Shown: in pieces, positions 9,032 to 18,391 of the stretch | Layout: every line of letters starts with the position of its first letter | Numbering within the stretch: the first letter of the stretch is position 1 | DNA from: CAVRCA01 sp963719345 | GTDB taxonomy: Bacteria; Pseudomonadota; Alphaproteobacteria; Acetobacterales; Acetobacteraceae | Reading direction: 5' to 3' | NCBI GenBank assembly: GCA_963719345.1 | Contig: CAVRCA010000001.1 | Coordinates: 1,178,001 to 1,242,000 of the forward strand | DNA: 64,000 nt | Position numbers and translations under genes: made by a program | Notes under the pieces: generated by a model | Seen by the model: the letters and a program-made list of their open reading frames with translations, nothing else | The model's database searches: none | Told to the model about the DNA's origin: nothing

Positions 9032-9700
9032 ATGAACGTCCTCGCTCCCGCCCGAGCCCGGCTTTCGATCGAGATCTTCCACGATCTCGTCTGCCCCTGG
9101 TGCTTCCTCGGTGTCCGCCGCCTGATGCGTACCCTTCGCCGCCGGCCGGACCTCCTGTTCGAGCTGTCCTGGCGGCCGTTCCTGCTCAACCCGGAGATGC
9201 CACGCGCCGGCATGGCGCGGCAGGACTACGTCGTTCGCAAGTTCGGGGGCGACGACCGGGCGCGTCGGCTCTACGCCTCGATTTCCGAAATCGGCCGCGC
9301 GGAGGGCGTGCAGTTCCACTTCGATCGGATCCGCCGCACGCCCAACAGCGTCGAGGCGCACCGGCTGGTACGTTGGGCGGGCCGCTTCGGCCGGGCCGGC
9401 GAGGCAGTGGAGGCGCTGTTCTCCGCCCATTTCACCGACGGCCGGGACATCGGCGACATGTCGGTGCTGACCGCCATCGCCCAGGCGCTCGGGCTCGATG
9501 CGGCCGCCGCCCGCCACCACCTCGCCGGCGAAATCGACGTGGACGCGGTTCACGGCGACAACCTCCGGGCCCACCGGCTCGGGATCAACGGCGTGCCCTG
9601 CTACATCATCGCCGGCCGGCACGCCATCGCCGGGGCGCAGGAACCCGAGGTGATCGAACGCCTGCTGGACGTCGCGGCGGTGGAGGCGATGGAACTCTAG
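9032..9700 (+). CDS. DsbA-family oxidoreductase, FrnE/2-hydroxychromene-isomerase-like
   Basis: The 222-residue thioredoxin-fold protein has CPWC at residues 21-24 in the context HDLVCPWCFLGVRRL, followed by a helical insertion and the C-terminal GINGVPCYIIAGRHAIAGAQEPEVI with the cis-proline. This matches the cytoplasmic FrnE branch of the DsbA superfamily; no signal peptide is present. Members act as thiol-disulfide oxidoreductases or isomerases in the cytoplasm. It precedes the SMP-30 gene by about 30 bases on the same strand, so the two may be cotranscribed. Confidence 0.9.
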   Translation: MNVLAPARARLSIEIFHDLVCPWCFLGVRRLMRTLRRRPDLLFELSWRPFLLNPEMPRAGMARQDYVVRKFGGDDRARRLYASISEIGRAEGVQFHFDRIRRTPNSVEAHRLVRWAGRFGRAGEAVEALFSAHFTDGRDIGDMSVLTAIAQALGLDAAAARHHLAGEIDVDAVHGDNLRAHRLGINGVPCYIIAGRHAIAGAQEPEVIERLLDVAAVEAMEL

Positions 9701-9731
9701 CAACGCCGCGACCGCAACGGGGAGGAACTCG

Positions 9732-10949
9732 GTGAGCCACACCGGACAAAAAGATGATCGCGCCGGCCTGTCGCGCCGTGCCGTGATGCGGAGCGGCGCC
9801 GGCTTGGCGCTGGCTGTCACGCCGTTCGCCGCGTCGGCGCAGACCAGCCCCGCCCGGGCAAGCCCGCCGAGCGTCGTCAGCAACCCGCCGCGCCAGTGGG
9901 GGCGCGGCTCGCCGCCCGAGATCTATCCCGATCCCGACATCATCGTGATCGATGATGCATTCAAGCCGTACCTGTTGGGCATCACGCAGATCCGCCGCAT
10001 CTGGACCGGGTTTCTGTGGGCGGAGGGGCCGGCCTGGTCCAGCCAGGGTCAGTTCCTGGTCTTCAGCGACGTGCAGGCCAACACGCAATACCGGCTGATC
10101 TGGGACGACCGCCGGGTGACGCCGTACCGGAAGCCGTCGAACAACAGCAACGGGAACGCCTTCGACTTCCAGGGCAGGCAGCTCTCCACCGAGGATTTCA
10201 ACCGCCGGGTCATCCGTTGGGAGCACGACGGCACGATGACCGTCATTGCCGACAGCTTCGACGGCAAGCCGCTCAACTCGCCCAATGACCTCGTGCCGCA
10301 CCCGGACGGCAGCATCTGGTTCACCGATCCCGCCTACGGCGACACGCTGTCGGAGGGGCACCCCGACGAGCCCGGCGGCCCGACCAATCCGCAGAACCTG
10401 CTCAATCCTCGCATCGGGGCGCCGGACGCCGGCGTGATCGGCGGCCGCAAGCGCGAGCTGCCGACCAACGTCTATCGTTGGGACCCGGGCGGCCGGCTCG
10501 ACGTGGTGATCCAAGGCGACCAGGTGCCCGACCCGAACGGGATCTGCTTTTCCCCAGATTACAAGACGCTCTACGTGATCAGCACGGGCAAGGGACCGGG
10601 CGACACGGGGGACGGCGGCAAGGGTGTGATCTTCGCCTTCGATGTGCAGGGTTCGAAAGTGGCCAATCAGCGGCAATTCACCGACATGATGGCGGACGGC
10701 GTGCATTGTGGCCCGGACGGGATGCGGGCGGACGTGTCCGGCAATCTCTGGTGCGGCTCCAACGCCCCGCTCGGCTACTCCGGCGTTCTCGTGTTCACGC
10801 CGCAAGCCAAGCTGATCGGTCGCGTACGGCTGCCGGAGGCATGCGCCAACCTCACCTTCGGTGGGCCGAAGCGCAATGTCCTGCTCATGTGCGCCAGCCA
10901 GTCGCTCTACGCGCTCCAGGTGCAGACGCAGGGCGCGGCGCCGGGCTGA
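9732..10949 (+). CDS. Exported SMP-30/gluconolactonase-family protein
   Basis: The GTG start at 9732 is supported by GGAGGAA at 9721-9727. The 405-residue product has a Tat-type leader (SRRAVMRSGAGLALAV, then ASAQ) and a six-bladed beta-propeller of the SMP-30/gluconolactonase/LRE family. Visible blocks are WAEGPAWSSQGQFLVFSDV, SPNDLVPHPDGSIWFTDPAYG and DPNGICFSPDYKTLYV, which carry the metal-binding Glu, Asn and Asp positions. The likely role is periplasmic, Ca- or Zn-dependent sugar-lactone hydrolysis. The folded, Tat-exported state suggests cofactor loading in the cytoplasm. Confidence 0.9.
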   Translation: MSHTGQKDDRAGLSRRAVMRSGAGLALAVTPFAASAQTSPARASPPSVVSNPPRQWGRGSPPEIYPDPDIIVIDDAFKPYLLGITQIRRIWTGFLWAEGPAWSSQGQFLVFSDVQANTQYRLIWDDRRVTPYRKPSNNSNGNAFDFQGRQLSTEDFNRRVIRWEHDGTMTVIADSFDGKPLNSPNDLVPHPDGSIWFTDPAYGDTLSEGHPDEPGGPTNPQNLLNPRIGAPDAGVIGGRKRELPTNVYRWDPGGRLDVVIQGDQVPDPNGICFSPDYKTLYVISTGKGPGDTGDGGKGVIFAFDVQGSKVANQRQFTDMMADGVHCGPDGMRADVSGNLWCGSNAPLGYSGVLVFTPQAKLIGRVRLPEACANLTFGGPKRNVLLMCASQSLYALQVQTQGAAPG

Positions 10950-10967
10950 GCAGCCGCTCGGCGCGGC

Positions 10968-12608
10968 TCAGCCCCAGCTCTCCTTGACGCCGGTGCGGCG
11001 TCCGACCTTGTTCGGGCTGATGGTTGCTGGGGTATTCGCACTCGGCAATGCGCCGGGACGGCCGAACAGCCAGCCTTGCCCAAACTGGACACCGAGCGCC
11101 CGCAATGCTTCGGCTTCGGCTTCGGTTTCGACCCGCTCGGCAACGGTCGTGGCCCCGGCGGCGCGGGCGATTTCTACCATTCCCGAGACAAAGGCGCGCT
11201 CCCGTCCATTCTCGGCCACGCCGGGAACGTAGGAGCCGTCCAGCTTGACGATGTCGGCAGTCAGCGCGCGCAGGAGCCGTACGTCCGCGGCTCCAGCGCC
11301 GAAATCATCCATGCAGAACGGCACTCCGAGCGAGCGCAGGGCGTCGGCGGTGCGCGCCGCTTCCGGCACGTCCTCGATCTCCGCGGTCTCGGTCATCTCC
11401 ACGATCACGAGTCCGGCCCGACGCGCCGGATTGGTCGCGAGAAAAGCGGTCAGCCGCTCGCGGAACGCCGGGTTTTGCACGCATTGGCCGGATAGGTTGA
11501 ACGCGACCGATGTGCCGGCCCGTTCGGCCGCCTCGCAGGCGAGCCGCGCAACGGCGAGGTCAAGCTCGTCGGCCAAGCCGAGCGCCTCGACCAGCATGAC
11601 GAAATCCTGCGGCCCTGACACGCCGCAATCGGCGATCGGCTTCGGACGGATCAACGCCTCGTAGTGATGCACCGCCCGATCGGCCAAGGAAACGATCGGC
11701 TGGAACGCCATGGTGAAATCGCCGGCCCTGATCGCCCGCCGCAAGCTGGCGGCCCGGGTTCCGGCTTGGCGGATGTAGCCGGCAAGACCGTCGCCGAAGC
11801 CGCCCTTCTTGAAGCCTTCCGCCCCCTCGCGTGCAAACACGTTGAGGGCGTGCCGCAGCGCCCGCGCCGCCTGGATCGGGGTCAGCCCCTCGGTCGCCAG
11901 CGGCAGGTGCTGTGCGGCGAGAGCGACCGGGACGCCTTGCGTCCGCAGCGCCGCTTCAAGCAGTTGGGTGATCGAGAGCAGGTCCGCCGAAGTTCCGCCC
12001 GTCCCGAGCAGTCCGAACCGGCCCGGCGCGATCTCGCTCGCCACCGCGTTGGGGGCCACCGCCTCGAGCGCCTGCCCGATCGCCTCGCTGGAGGCGATCG
12101 CCGACCGGCTGTCGCCGACAACCTCGATCAGCCCGAGGTCGCACGCGGTTCCGACGCGCAGGCGGGTCTCGGCTGCCCGGGCGAGCCCGTGCGCCGTTCC
12201 CGTCCGCAGCACGCTGCCGGCCGGCGCCGGCGGCCAGGCAAAGCTGAGGCAGAGCCGCGGCTTGCGGGCTGCCGCGGGCAGCACGATGCCGGCCAGCGCG
12301 AGCGGTGTCCGCTGGCCATCGGCAAGCCGGATCATCAAGGGCAGCAGACGCCCGCGTTCTCTCAGCAGGGAGAGCGCCGCTTCCAGAGCGTCGTGATCGG
12401 CCGGTGCCACCATTTCCCGCACCGCATGGCCGACGAACGCCTCCGGCGCCCGCCCGAACTTGCTGCGGAACGCGCCGGCGGCATAGGTGACGGTGCCGTC
12501 CAGGTCGGTTTCCGCGACGAGGTCGGCGCCGGCGAACGCGAAACCGACGAACCGCTCGCTGTCGATACGGCGGGCATTCCCGCCGTCGGCAGGCTGCGGG
12601 TGGGTCAT
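10968..12608 (-). CDS. PAS-EAL cyclic-di-GMP phosphodiesterase
   Basis: The 546-residue protein has an N-terminal PAS-like sensor (about residues 15-125, FAGADLVAETDLDGTVTYAA), a linker, and a C-terminal EAL domain starting near residue 290. The catalytic set appears intact: HHYEALIRP (EAL), FNLSGQ, VIVEMTET, MDDFGAGAADV, DIVKLDGSY, VAERVET and the closing FGQGWLFGRP. It should therefore hydrolyse c-di-GMP. No transmembrane helix is evident, so it is cytoplasmic with its input from the PAS domain. No GGDEF domain is seen in it or its neighbours. Confidence 0.92.
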   Translation of the reverse strand: MTHPQPADGGNARRIDSERFVGFAFAGADLVAETDLDGTVTYAAGAFRSKFGRAPEAFVGHAVREMVAPADHDALEAALSLLRERGRLLPLMIRLADGQRTPLALAGIVLPAAARKPRLCLSFAWPPAPAGSVLRTGTAHGLARAAETRLRVGTACDLGLIEVVGDSRSAIASSEAIGQALEAVAPNAVASEIAPGRFGLLGTGGTSADLLSITQLLEAALRTQGVPVALAAQHLPLATEGLTPIQAARALRHALNVFAREGAEGFKKGGFGDGLAGYIRQAGTRAASLRRAIRAGDFTMAFQPIVSLADRAVHHYEALIRPKPIADCGVSGPQDFVMLVEALGLADELDLAVARLACEAAERAGTSVAFNLSGQCVQNPAFRERLTAFLATNPARRAGLVIVEMTETAEIEDVPEAARTADALRSLGVPFCMDDFGAGAADVRLLRALTADIVKLDGSYVPGVAENGRERAFVSGMVEIARAAGATTVAERVETEAEAEALRALGVQFGQGWLFGRPGALPSANTPATISPNKVGRRTGVKESWG

Positions 12609-12697
12609 CAGTGAGCTCCTCCGGCGCGGCTGTCGGCGGCCTGACAGCCAGAGGCACTCTGGATCGCAAATCTTAAGGAGGCATCACGGAGGCGATC

Positions 12698-13618
12698 TCA
12701 ACCTCCCTCCAGTCGACGATGGCTTTCCGTGGCCAGGCGCATCCCGGTTGGAAGCTCCGGCCGCCGCACGCCAGGGGCAACGGGCTGGCGCAGGATCTCG
12801 AACGGCTGCAGCAATTGCCCAAACAGGCTGGAAGACATCGGCTGGTCGACACCGTACCGGACCGGCCGCTGGCCCTTCGGCAAATACAGAGTGCCAAACA
12901 CACCGTCGATCCACGGCAGCAACGCGGCGTAATTCTTGTCGACAACGTCCGCGCCGTCGTTGGTGTGGTGCCAGTGATGGAAGCCTGGTGTCGCGATGAA
13001 CCGCTCCAATAAACCGAACCGCCAGCGCACGTTGGCGTGGATGAAAAATCCCCATACCGTGCCAATAAGGAGCAAGGCAGTCGGGACAAGACTGGCTTCC
13101 CCGCCATGCGGAGCGGCCAGTCCCAGCACATAAAGCGGAACGAGGCCACAGAGACGGGTGAACACCATGTCCACCGGGTGCGCGCGCGTGTTTACAAGCC
13201 AGTCAATATGCTCGGCGCTGTGATGGATCGCGTGGAAGCGCCACAGCAATGGCACCTCGTGACTCCAACGATGGCCCCAATAGAAACCGATCTCGCCGAC
13301 AACCAGCGCCACCACGAGTCGCACCGATAGCGGCCACTGTGCGACCGTCGTAGCCACGCCGTCCGGCAGGAGGCGATGCGCTCCCCAGGCGAGCAAGGCT
13401 AGCGGGGTACTCAGCAACACGCTCGGCACCAGACTGCTGAGGAAGTAGTAGAGGAGATCGGTAAGGATCGCCGTGCGGAAGATCTTTTGGGGATGCGCGG
13501 CGCAGAGCCGTTCCACAGGCACGAAGATCGCGCCCAGCAGTGCCAGCCAAACAACAAGCCGAAGAATGCTCAGGCTGAAGGGCAGCAGGTGCTGGTGGAT
13601 GACCTGTAGTTCTTCCAT
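12698..13618 (-). CDS. Sterol desaturase/fatty-acid hydroxylase superfamily membrane protein
   Basis: The 306-residue integral membrane protein has three histidine clusters typical of the non-haem di-iron hydroxylase superfamily: HRWSH at 116-120, HAIHHS at 129-134 and HHWHH at 214-218. Hydrophobic helices lie at roughly 12-34, 50-80, 98-115 and 175-195. Such enzymes insert oxygen into or desaturate lipids such as sterols, hopanoid-like lipids, fatty acids or carotenoids; the substrate here is unknown. The gene is 89 bases downstream of the PAS-EAL start on the same strand and is the only lipid hydroxylase in the window. Confidence 0.9.
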   Translation of the reverse strand: MEELQVIHQHLLPFSLSILRLVVWLALLGAIFVPVERLCAAHPQKIFRTAILTDLLYYFLSSLVPSVLLSTPLALLAWGAHRLLPDGVATTVAQWPLSVRLVVALVVGEIGFYWGHRWSHEVPLLWRFHAIHHSAEHIDWLVNTRAHPVDMVFTRLCGLVPLYVLGLAAPHGGEASLVPTALLLIGTVWGFFIHANVRWRFGLLERFIATPGFHHWHHTNDGADVVDKNYAALLPWIDGVFGTLYLPKGQRPVRYGVDQPMSSSLFGQLLQPFEILRQPVAPGVRRPELPTGMRLATESHRRLEGG

Positions 13619-13712
13619 GACGGACCCGACGCCGGCTTCCGAACCCTATCGCCGGGAGAGAACGCCGCCGCCGTGCATCGGCAGGGGCGGAGGCGACCCG
13701 CCCGGCCGCCTC

Positions 13713-14511
13713 TCACGCGTTCCTAGGATCGCTCGGAGCGCCAACACTCGCGGCACCGGCCGCCCTGCGACGCCGCCACGCGACACCCAGCAAGCCCGCC
13801 ACGCCCACGCCGAGAACCGACCAAGTGGCCGGCTCCGGAACCGAGGTCGAGGCCGACACGCCGTCCAGCAACGCGAAGGGCGGCACACCGGCGGGTGTAC
13901 CCAGCGAGAGGAACGACAGCACTTCGCTGGCGCTGGTCGGGGTGAACGTGAGGGTATCCTTGGTCCAGCCGGTGAAACCATGACTGGCGTTCTGGACGAT
14001 CGGGGTCAACTGAATTCTCGCTGCCCAATTGGACCTGCCACTGCTCGGTCGTCGGACCGTTGTAGCCGAACTGCTGCGCCCCGGCCCAGTAGAACGAGAC
14101 GGCGGTGGAGACGCCCGGGGTCAATCCGCTGATCGTCTGCGAGATCGGCCCGACAGCGAAGGCGCCGTCGGCCGCGACGAAATTGCCGCCCGCCGGGCTG
14201 GTCGTGGCCAAGCCGTTGCTCGACCCATCCGCCGGCCCCCATAACTTGAGAGCGCCATATTCGCCGACCGCTCCGGTGGTATCGGCCGTGCCGGGCTGAA
14301 AGACGAAGTTGTAGCCGTCGGTGGTCCAGTCGGTCAGTTGCTGGCTGGGGTAGCGACTGCCGAATTCGAAGGAGCCCGGCTGCGAGGTCTGTTCGAAGTC
14401 GCCGTTCAGGACGAGGTTGGGACCAGCATGGGCCGCGCCACTCAACGCAACGAGGGCGATGGCGGGAAGCAGCGTCAGGCTCGAAATCTGCGGCAGTCGG
14501 CGGCTGTTCAC
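13713..14511 (-). pseudogene. PEP-CTERM sorting-domain protein, frameshifted
   Basis: A GTG at 14511 begins a good Sec signal peptide (LLPAIALVALSGAAHA) followed by a secreted domain with NGDFEQTSQPGSFEFGSRYP, the N-terminus typical of PEP-CTERM exoproteins. The frame is lost after QVQLGSEN near 14015. The other frame resumes as QLTPIVQNASHGFTGWTKDT and continues to the anchor VPEPATWSVLGVGVAGLLG plus an arginine cluster, ending at 13713. A single extra T in GAATTC explains the break. PEP-CTERM proteins are processed by exosortase during export, often with exopolysaccharide; no exosortase gene is in the window. Confidence 0.8.
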
Positions 14512-14620
14512 GATAGGCGTCCCTGGTGCATTTGACGGCGCGTCCGTAGCACACCATGGTCGGAAGGTTGTAGAAAATTGTTGAGGCTCTACCGACGAGA
14601 GAGTTCTGCGATACGCCGGC

Positions 14621-17600
14621 TCAGGCCGCCTTCGCTTGCCCGGCGATTTGCGTGAGACTGGCGAGGATATCCCGCGCGAACCGGACCCGGGTTGCGACAT
14701 CCATCTCCCGCACCAGGGCCAGCTTGTGGTCGGGACGCAGCCGCATCAGCCCGCCCTTGGTGGAGAGCCAGGACACCAGCCCCGCCGGATTGCGGAACGC
14801 GTTGCCACGGAAGGTCAGCACCATCCCCTTCGGCCCGGCCTCCAGCTTTTCGACCCCGGCTTCGCGGCAGGCGCGCTTCAGGGCGACCACCTGCAGCAGG
14901 TTGTCCACCTCGGGCGGCAGCGAGCCGAAGCGGTCGACCAGCTCGGCCGCCATTGCCTCGGTCTCGGCGTCGGACCCCAGCGCGCCGATGCGGCGATAGA
15001 GACCGAGACGCACCGGAAGGTCGCGCACGTAGGTTTCGGGGATCAGCACCGGCAGGCCGAGGCTTAGGTTAGGCGTCCAGTCGCGGTCCTCGGAGCGGCG
15101 GCGGCCCTCGCTGGCGCGCAGCTCGGCGACCGCGTCCTCCAGCATCTGCTGGTAAAGCTCGATGCCCACCTCGCGGATGTGGCCGGACTGCTCGTCGCCC
15201 AGCAAATTGCCGGCGCCGCGAATGTCGAGGTCGTGCGAGGCCAGGGTGAACCCCGCCCCGAGCGCATCGAGCGTCTGCATCACCGTCAACCGCTTCTCGG
15301 CGGCGGCGGACAGGCGGTGGTTCTGGGGCCAGGTGAGATAGGCGTAGCCGCGCTGCTTGCCGCGTCCGACCCGACCGCGCAGCTGGTAGAGCTGGCCCAA
15401 GCCGAACATGTCGGCGCGGTGGATCAGCAACGTGTTCACCGCCGGCATGTCGAGCCCGCTCTCGACGATGTTGGTGGATAGGAGGATATCGAACTTGCCG
15501 TCGCCGAACTCGGTCATCACGCGCTCTAGTTCGGTCGGTGCGAGGCGACCATGCGCCTGTGCCATGCGCGCTTCCGGCACGATCTCGCGCAACCGCTCGG
15601 CCATCCTGCCGAGGTCCTCGATGCGCGGCACGACGCAGAAAATCTGGCCGCCGCGGAAGCGTTCGCGCTGGATCGCCTCGCGCACCACCACGCTGTCGAA
15701 CGGCATGATGAAGGTGCGCACCGCCAGCCGATCGACCGGCGGCGTCGCGATCAGGCTCATCTCGCGCACGCCGGTCAGCGCCAGCTGCAACGTGCGCGGA
15801 ATCGGTGTCGCGGTCAGGGTCAGCACGTGTACGTCGGCCTTGAGCGCCTTCAGGCGTTCCTTGTGGGCGACGCCGAAATGCTGCTCCTCATCGACGATCA
15901 GCAGCCCGAGATCGGCAAAATCAATCGACTTGGCGAGCAGCGCGTGGGTGCCGATGACGATGTTCACCGAGCCGTCGGCGATGCCCCGCCGCACCTCCGC
16001 GGCCTCCCTCGCCGGCACCATGCGGGAGAGCTGGGCGAGCCGCACGGGCAGGCCCTGGAAGCGCGCGGAGAACGTGCGGAAATGCTGGCGCGCGAGCAGG
16101 GTGGTGGGCACCACCACGGCAACCTGCGCGCCCGACATGGCGGCGACGAAGGCGGCCCGCAGCGCCACCTCGGTCTTGCCGAACCCGACGTCACCGCAGA
16201 TCAGCCGGTCCATTGGCCGGCCAGAGGCGAGATCCTCCAGCACGTCGGCGATGGCGCGCGACTGGTCCTCCGTTTCGGCGAACGGGAAGCGGGCGCAGAA
16301 CTCGTCCCATGTTCCCTCAGTGGGCGCCATGCTGGCGGCGTCGCGGATGCGGCGCGCGGCGGCAATGCGGATCAGTTCGCCCGCCATATCGCGGATGCGC
16401 TGCTTCATCCGCGCCTTGCGCGTCTGCCAGCCGGCACCGCCCAGCTTGTCGAGCGCGACGCCGCCGGCCTCGCTGCCGAAGCGCGACAGCAGCTCAATGT
16501 TCTCGACCGGGAGGAAAAGTTTTTCGCCGCCGTCGTAGATCAGCCGCAGGCAGTCGTGCGGCGCGCCGGAGACGGTCAGCGCCTCCAGCCCGTCATAGCG
16601 GCCGATGCCATACTCCTGATGCACCACAAGATCGCCCTCGGCGATCTCGGTCGCCTCGGCGATGAACTGGTCGGCGCGCTTGCGGGTGCGCGGCGGCCGG
16701 CTGATGCGCTCGCCGAGCAGGTCCTGCTCGCCCACCACCGCGATGCGCGCGGCGACGAAGCCGCGCTCGACGCCAAGCGTGACCAGCGACACCGCCCCGG
16801 CAGGCTTGCGCCGCACCGCCGCCCAGCTTTCCTCCTGGGCCGCGTCCTTGAAGCCGTGCTCGCGCAGCAGATGAGCGATCCGCTCGCGCGAGCCCCGTGT
16901 CCAGGCCGCGACGACCAGCCGCCGGCCCTCCCCGGCCCAGCGCTCCGCCTGCCCGCGCAGCTGGTCGAACGGATTGACGCCGGCGGGGGCGGCGCTCGCG
17001 GTCATCCCGGCCTGCGCGAACACCGGCCCCGGCCGGCCGCCACCATCGACCCCGGTCGCCCCATCCGGCTTGGCGAACGGAGAGAGCGCGAACAGCGGGC
17101 CGCCCGACAGCATCGCGTCCCAGCCGGCGCGGTCCAGATAGAGCCGGCCGGGCGGCAGCGGCCGATACGGCACCTCGCCCTCGCGCGGCACCGCGCGACG
17201 GGCGGCGTAGTGGTCGGCGATCATTTCCAGCCGCGCGGTCAGCACCTCCTCGGCCTGATGGTCGAGGGTCACGGAGGCGCCAGGCAGATAGTCGAGCAGC
17301 GTTTCCATGCCGTCGTGGAACAGCGGCACCCAATGCTCCATCCCCGAATGCCGGCGGCCCTCGGAGATCGAGAGATAGATCGGGTCCTCGGCGGCCTTCT
17401 GGCCGAACAGCTCGCGCCACTCGGCCCGGAAGCGGCTCACCGCGTCGCGGTCGAGCGGCACCTCCGACACCGGCCGCAGCGTCAGCCGATCGAGCTTGCC
17501 GGCGCTGCGCTGGGTCGCGGCGTCGAACCGGCGGATCGACTCCACGGTGTCGCCGAACAGGTCGAGCCGCACCGGCTCGGGCTCGCCGGCAGGAAAGATG

Positions 17601-18079
17601 TCGATGATGCCGCCGCGCATCGCGTATTCGCCCGGCTCCATGACGGTGGCGGCGCGAGCGTAGCCGTGGGCCTCCAGGAAGCGGGCAAGCGCCTCGGGCT
17701 GCACCGTGCCGTTGACCCGTACGGCCATGCTGGCGCCGCGGAAGGCATGGCGCGGCGGAATGCGCTGGACCAGGGCATTGACCGTGCTGAGCACGATGCG
17801 CGGCCGCTCGGCCGGTTCCTGCAAGCGGGCCAGGGTGGCGATCCGCTCGGCGACCAGCGCCGGATTGGGGGAGACGCGGTCGTACGGCAGGCAGTCCCAG
17901 GCGGGGAACCGCAGCGCCTCAAGCTCTGGGGCAAAGAAGGCGAGCGCCTCGGCCAGCCGCGCCATGCGGGAATCGTCGCGTGCGACGTGGAGCACGGGGC
18001 CGGCGAACTCGGCCCGGCGACGGGCCAGCAACAGGGCGTCGAACCCTTCCGGAGCGCCGTAGAGCGGGACGGCGGTCAT
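14621..18079 (-). CDS. mfd: Transcription-repair coupling factor Mfd
   Basis: The 1152-residue protein matches Mfd in full. It has UvrB-like N-terminal modules (FPAWDCLPYDRVSPNP), an RNA-polymerase-interacting domain (LVVHQEYGIGRYDGL), RecG-like helicase motifs (GDVGFGKTEVALRAA, VDEEQHFGV, TLTATPIPRTL, GRVGRGKQRGYAYL) and a C-terminal TRCF domain. It removes RNA polymerase stalled at lesions and recruits UvrA/B. The ATG at 18079 overlaps the end of sdhE by ATGA; the open frame further upstream is the shadow of sdhE. It is translationally coupled to sdhE. Confidence 0.96.
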   Translation of the reverse strand: MTAVPLYGAPEGFDALLLARRRAEFAGPVLHVARDDSRMARLAEALAFFAPELEALRFPAWDCLPYDRVSPNPALVAERIATLARLQEPAERPRIVLSTVNALVQRIPPRHAFRGASMAVRVNGTVQPEALARFLEAHGYARAATVMEPGEYAMRGGIIDIFPAGEPEPVRLDLFGDTVESIRRFDAATQRSAGKLDRLTLRPVSEVPLDRDAVSRFRAEWRELFGQKAAEDPIYLSISEGRRHSGMEHWVPLFHDGMETLLDYLPGASVTLDHQAEEVLTARLEMIADHYAARRAVPREGEVPYRPLPPGRLYLDRAGWDAMLSGGPLFALSPFAKPDGATGVDGGGRPGPVFAQAGMTASAAPAGVNPFDQLRGQAERWAGEGRRLVVAAWTRGSRERIAHLLREHGFKDAAQEESWAAVRRKPAGAVSLVTLGVERGFVAARIAVVGEQDLLGERISRPPRTRKRADQFIAEATEIAEGDLVVHQEYGIGRYDGLEALTVSGAPHDCLRLIYDGGEKLFLPVENIELLSRFGSEAGGVALDKLGGAGWQTRKARMKQRIRDMAGELIRIAAARRIRDAASMAPTEGTWDEFCARFPFAETEDQSRAIADVLEDLASGRPMDRLICGDVGFGKTEVALRAAFVAAMSGAQVAVVVPTTLLARQHFRTFSARFQGLPVRLAQLSRMVPAREAAEVRRGIADGSVNIVIGTHALLAKSIDFADLGLLIVDEEQHFGVAHKERLKALKADVHVLTLTATPIPRTLQLALTGVREMSLIATPPVDRLAVRTFIMPFDSVVVREAIQRERFRGGQIFCVVPRIEDLGRMAERLREIVPEARMAQAHGRLAPTELERVMTEFGDGKFDILLSTNIVESGLDMPAVNTLLIHRADMFGLGQLYQLRGRVGRGKQRGYAYLTWPQNHRLSAAAEKRLTVMQTLDALGAGFTLASHDLDIRGAGNLLGDEQSGHIREVGIELYQQMLEDAVAELRASEGRRRSEDRDWTPNLSLGLPVLIPETYVRDLPVRLGLYRRIGALGSDAETEAMAAELVDRFGSLPPEVDNLLQVVALKRACREAGVEKLEAGPKGMVLTFRGNAFRNPAGLVSWLSTKGGLMRLRPDHKLALVREMDVATRVRFARDILASLTQIAGQAKAA

Positions 18080-18333
18080 GATACGCTTCCCCGGGCCGCG
18101 TCCCGCATCCGCTGCAACATGGGCGAATCCGCCTCGACGGGCACCGGCACGCGGCCGATCAGCCAGTCGGCCAGCTCGACATCGGGCAGCTCCATCACGG
18201 CTTCCAAGGCGTCGAGCTCGGCCGTGCTGAACCCGGCGAGACCCGCCGCGACGAATCCACCGATCAGCAGATCCGTCTCGTGCGTCCCGCGATGGGTGGC
18301 GCGGAACAGGAGGCGGCGTCGCCTCGTGTCCAG
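18076..18333 (-). CDS. sdhE: FAD assembly factor SdhE (DUF339), lacking an ATG start
   Basis: Read on the minus strand, this frame gives LDTRRRRLLFRATHRGTHE, then TDLLIGGFVAAGLAGFSTAEL and a C-terminal VELADWLIGRVPVP. That is the SdhE/Sdh5 family: the RGTxE motif contacts the flavoprotein during covalent FAD attachment to succinate dehydrogenase. About 85 residues is the usual length. No ATG, GTG or TTG exists between the upstream in-frame TGA and the conserved region; CTG at 18333 is the only plausible start. The stop overlaps the mfd ATG, and the divergent recG starts about 60 bases away, an arrangement common in Rhodospirillales. The product is confident, the start is not. Confidence 0.8.
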   Translation of the reverse strand: MDTRRRRLLFRATHRGTHETDLLIGGFVAAGLAGFSTAELDALEAVMELPDVELADWLIGRVPVPVEADSPMLQRMRDAARGSVS

Positions 18334-18391
18334 GTCGGCGTGTTCTGGAGGAACTCATGGGCTCGGTGTCATATAGCGACCGGACCTCCGG

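Noticed and set aside
15551..18376. Very long plus-strand open frame (941 codons) opposite mfd
   Set aside because: It is antisense to a complete Mfd, has Arg/His/Gly-rich composition and no domain; long antisense frames are expected at this GC content.
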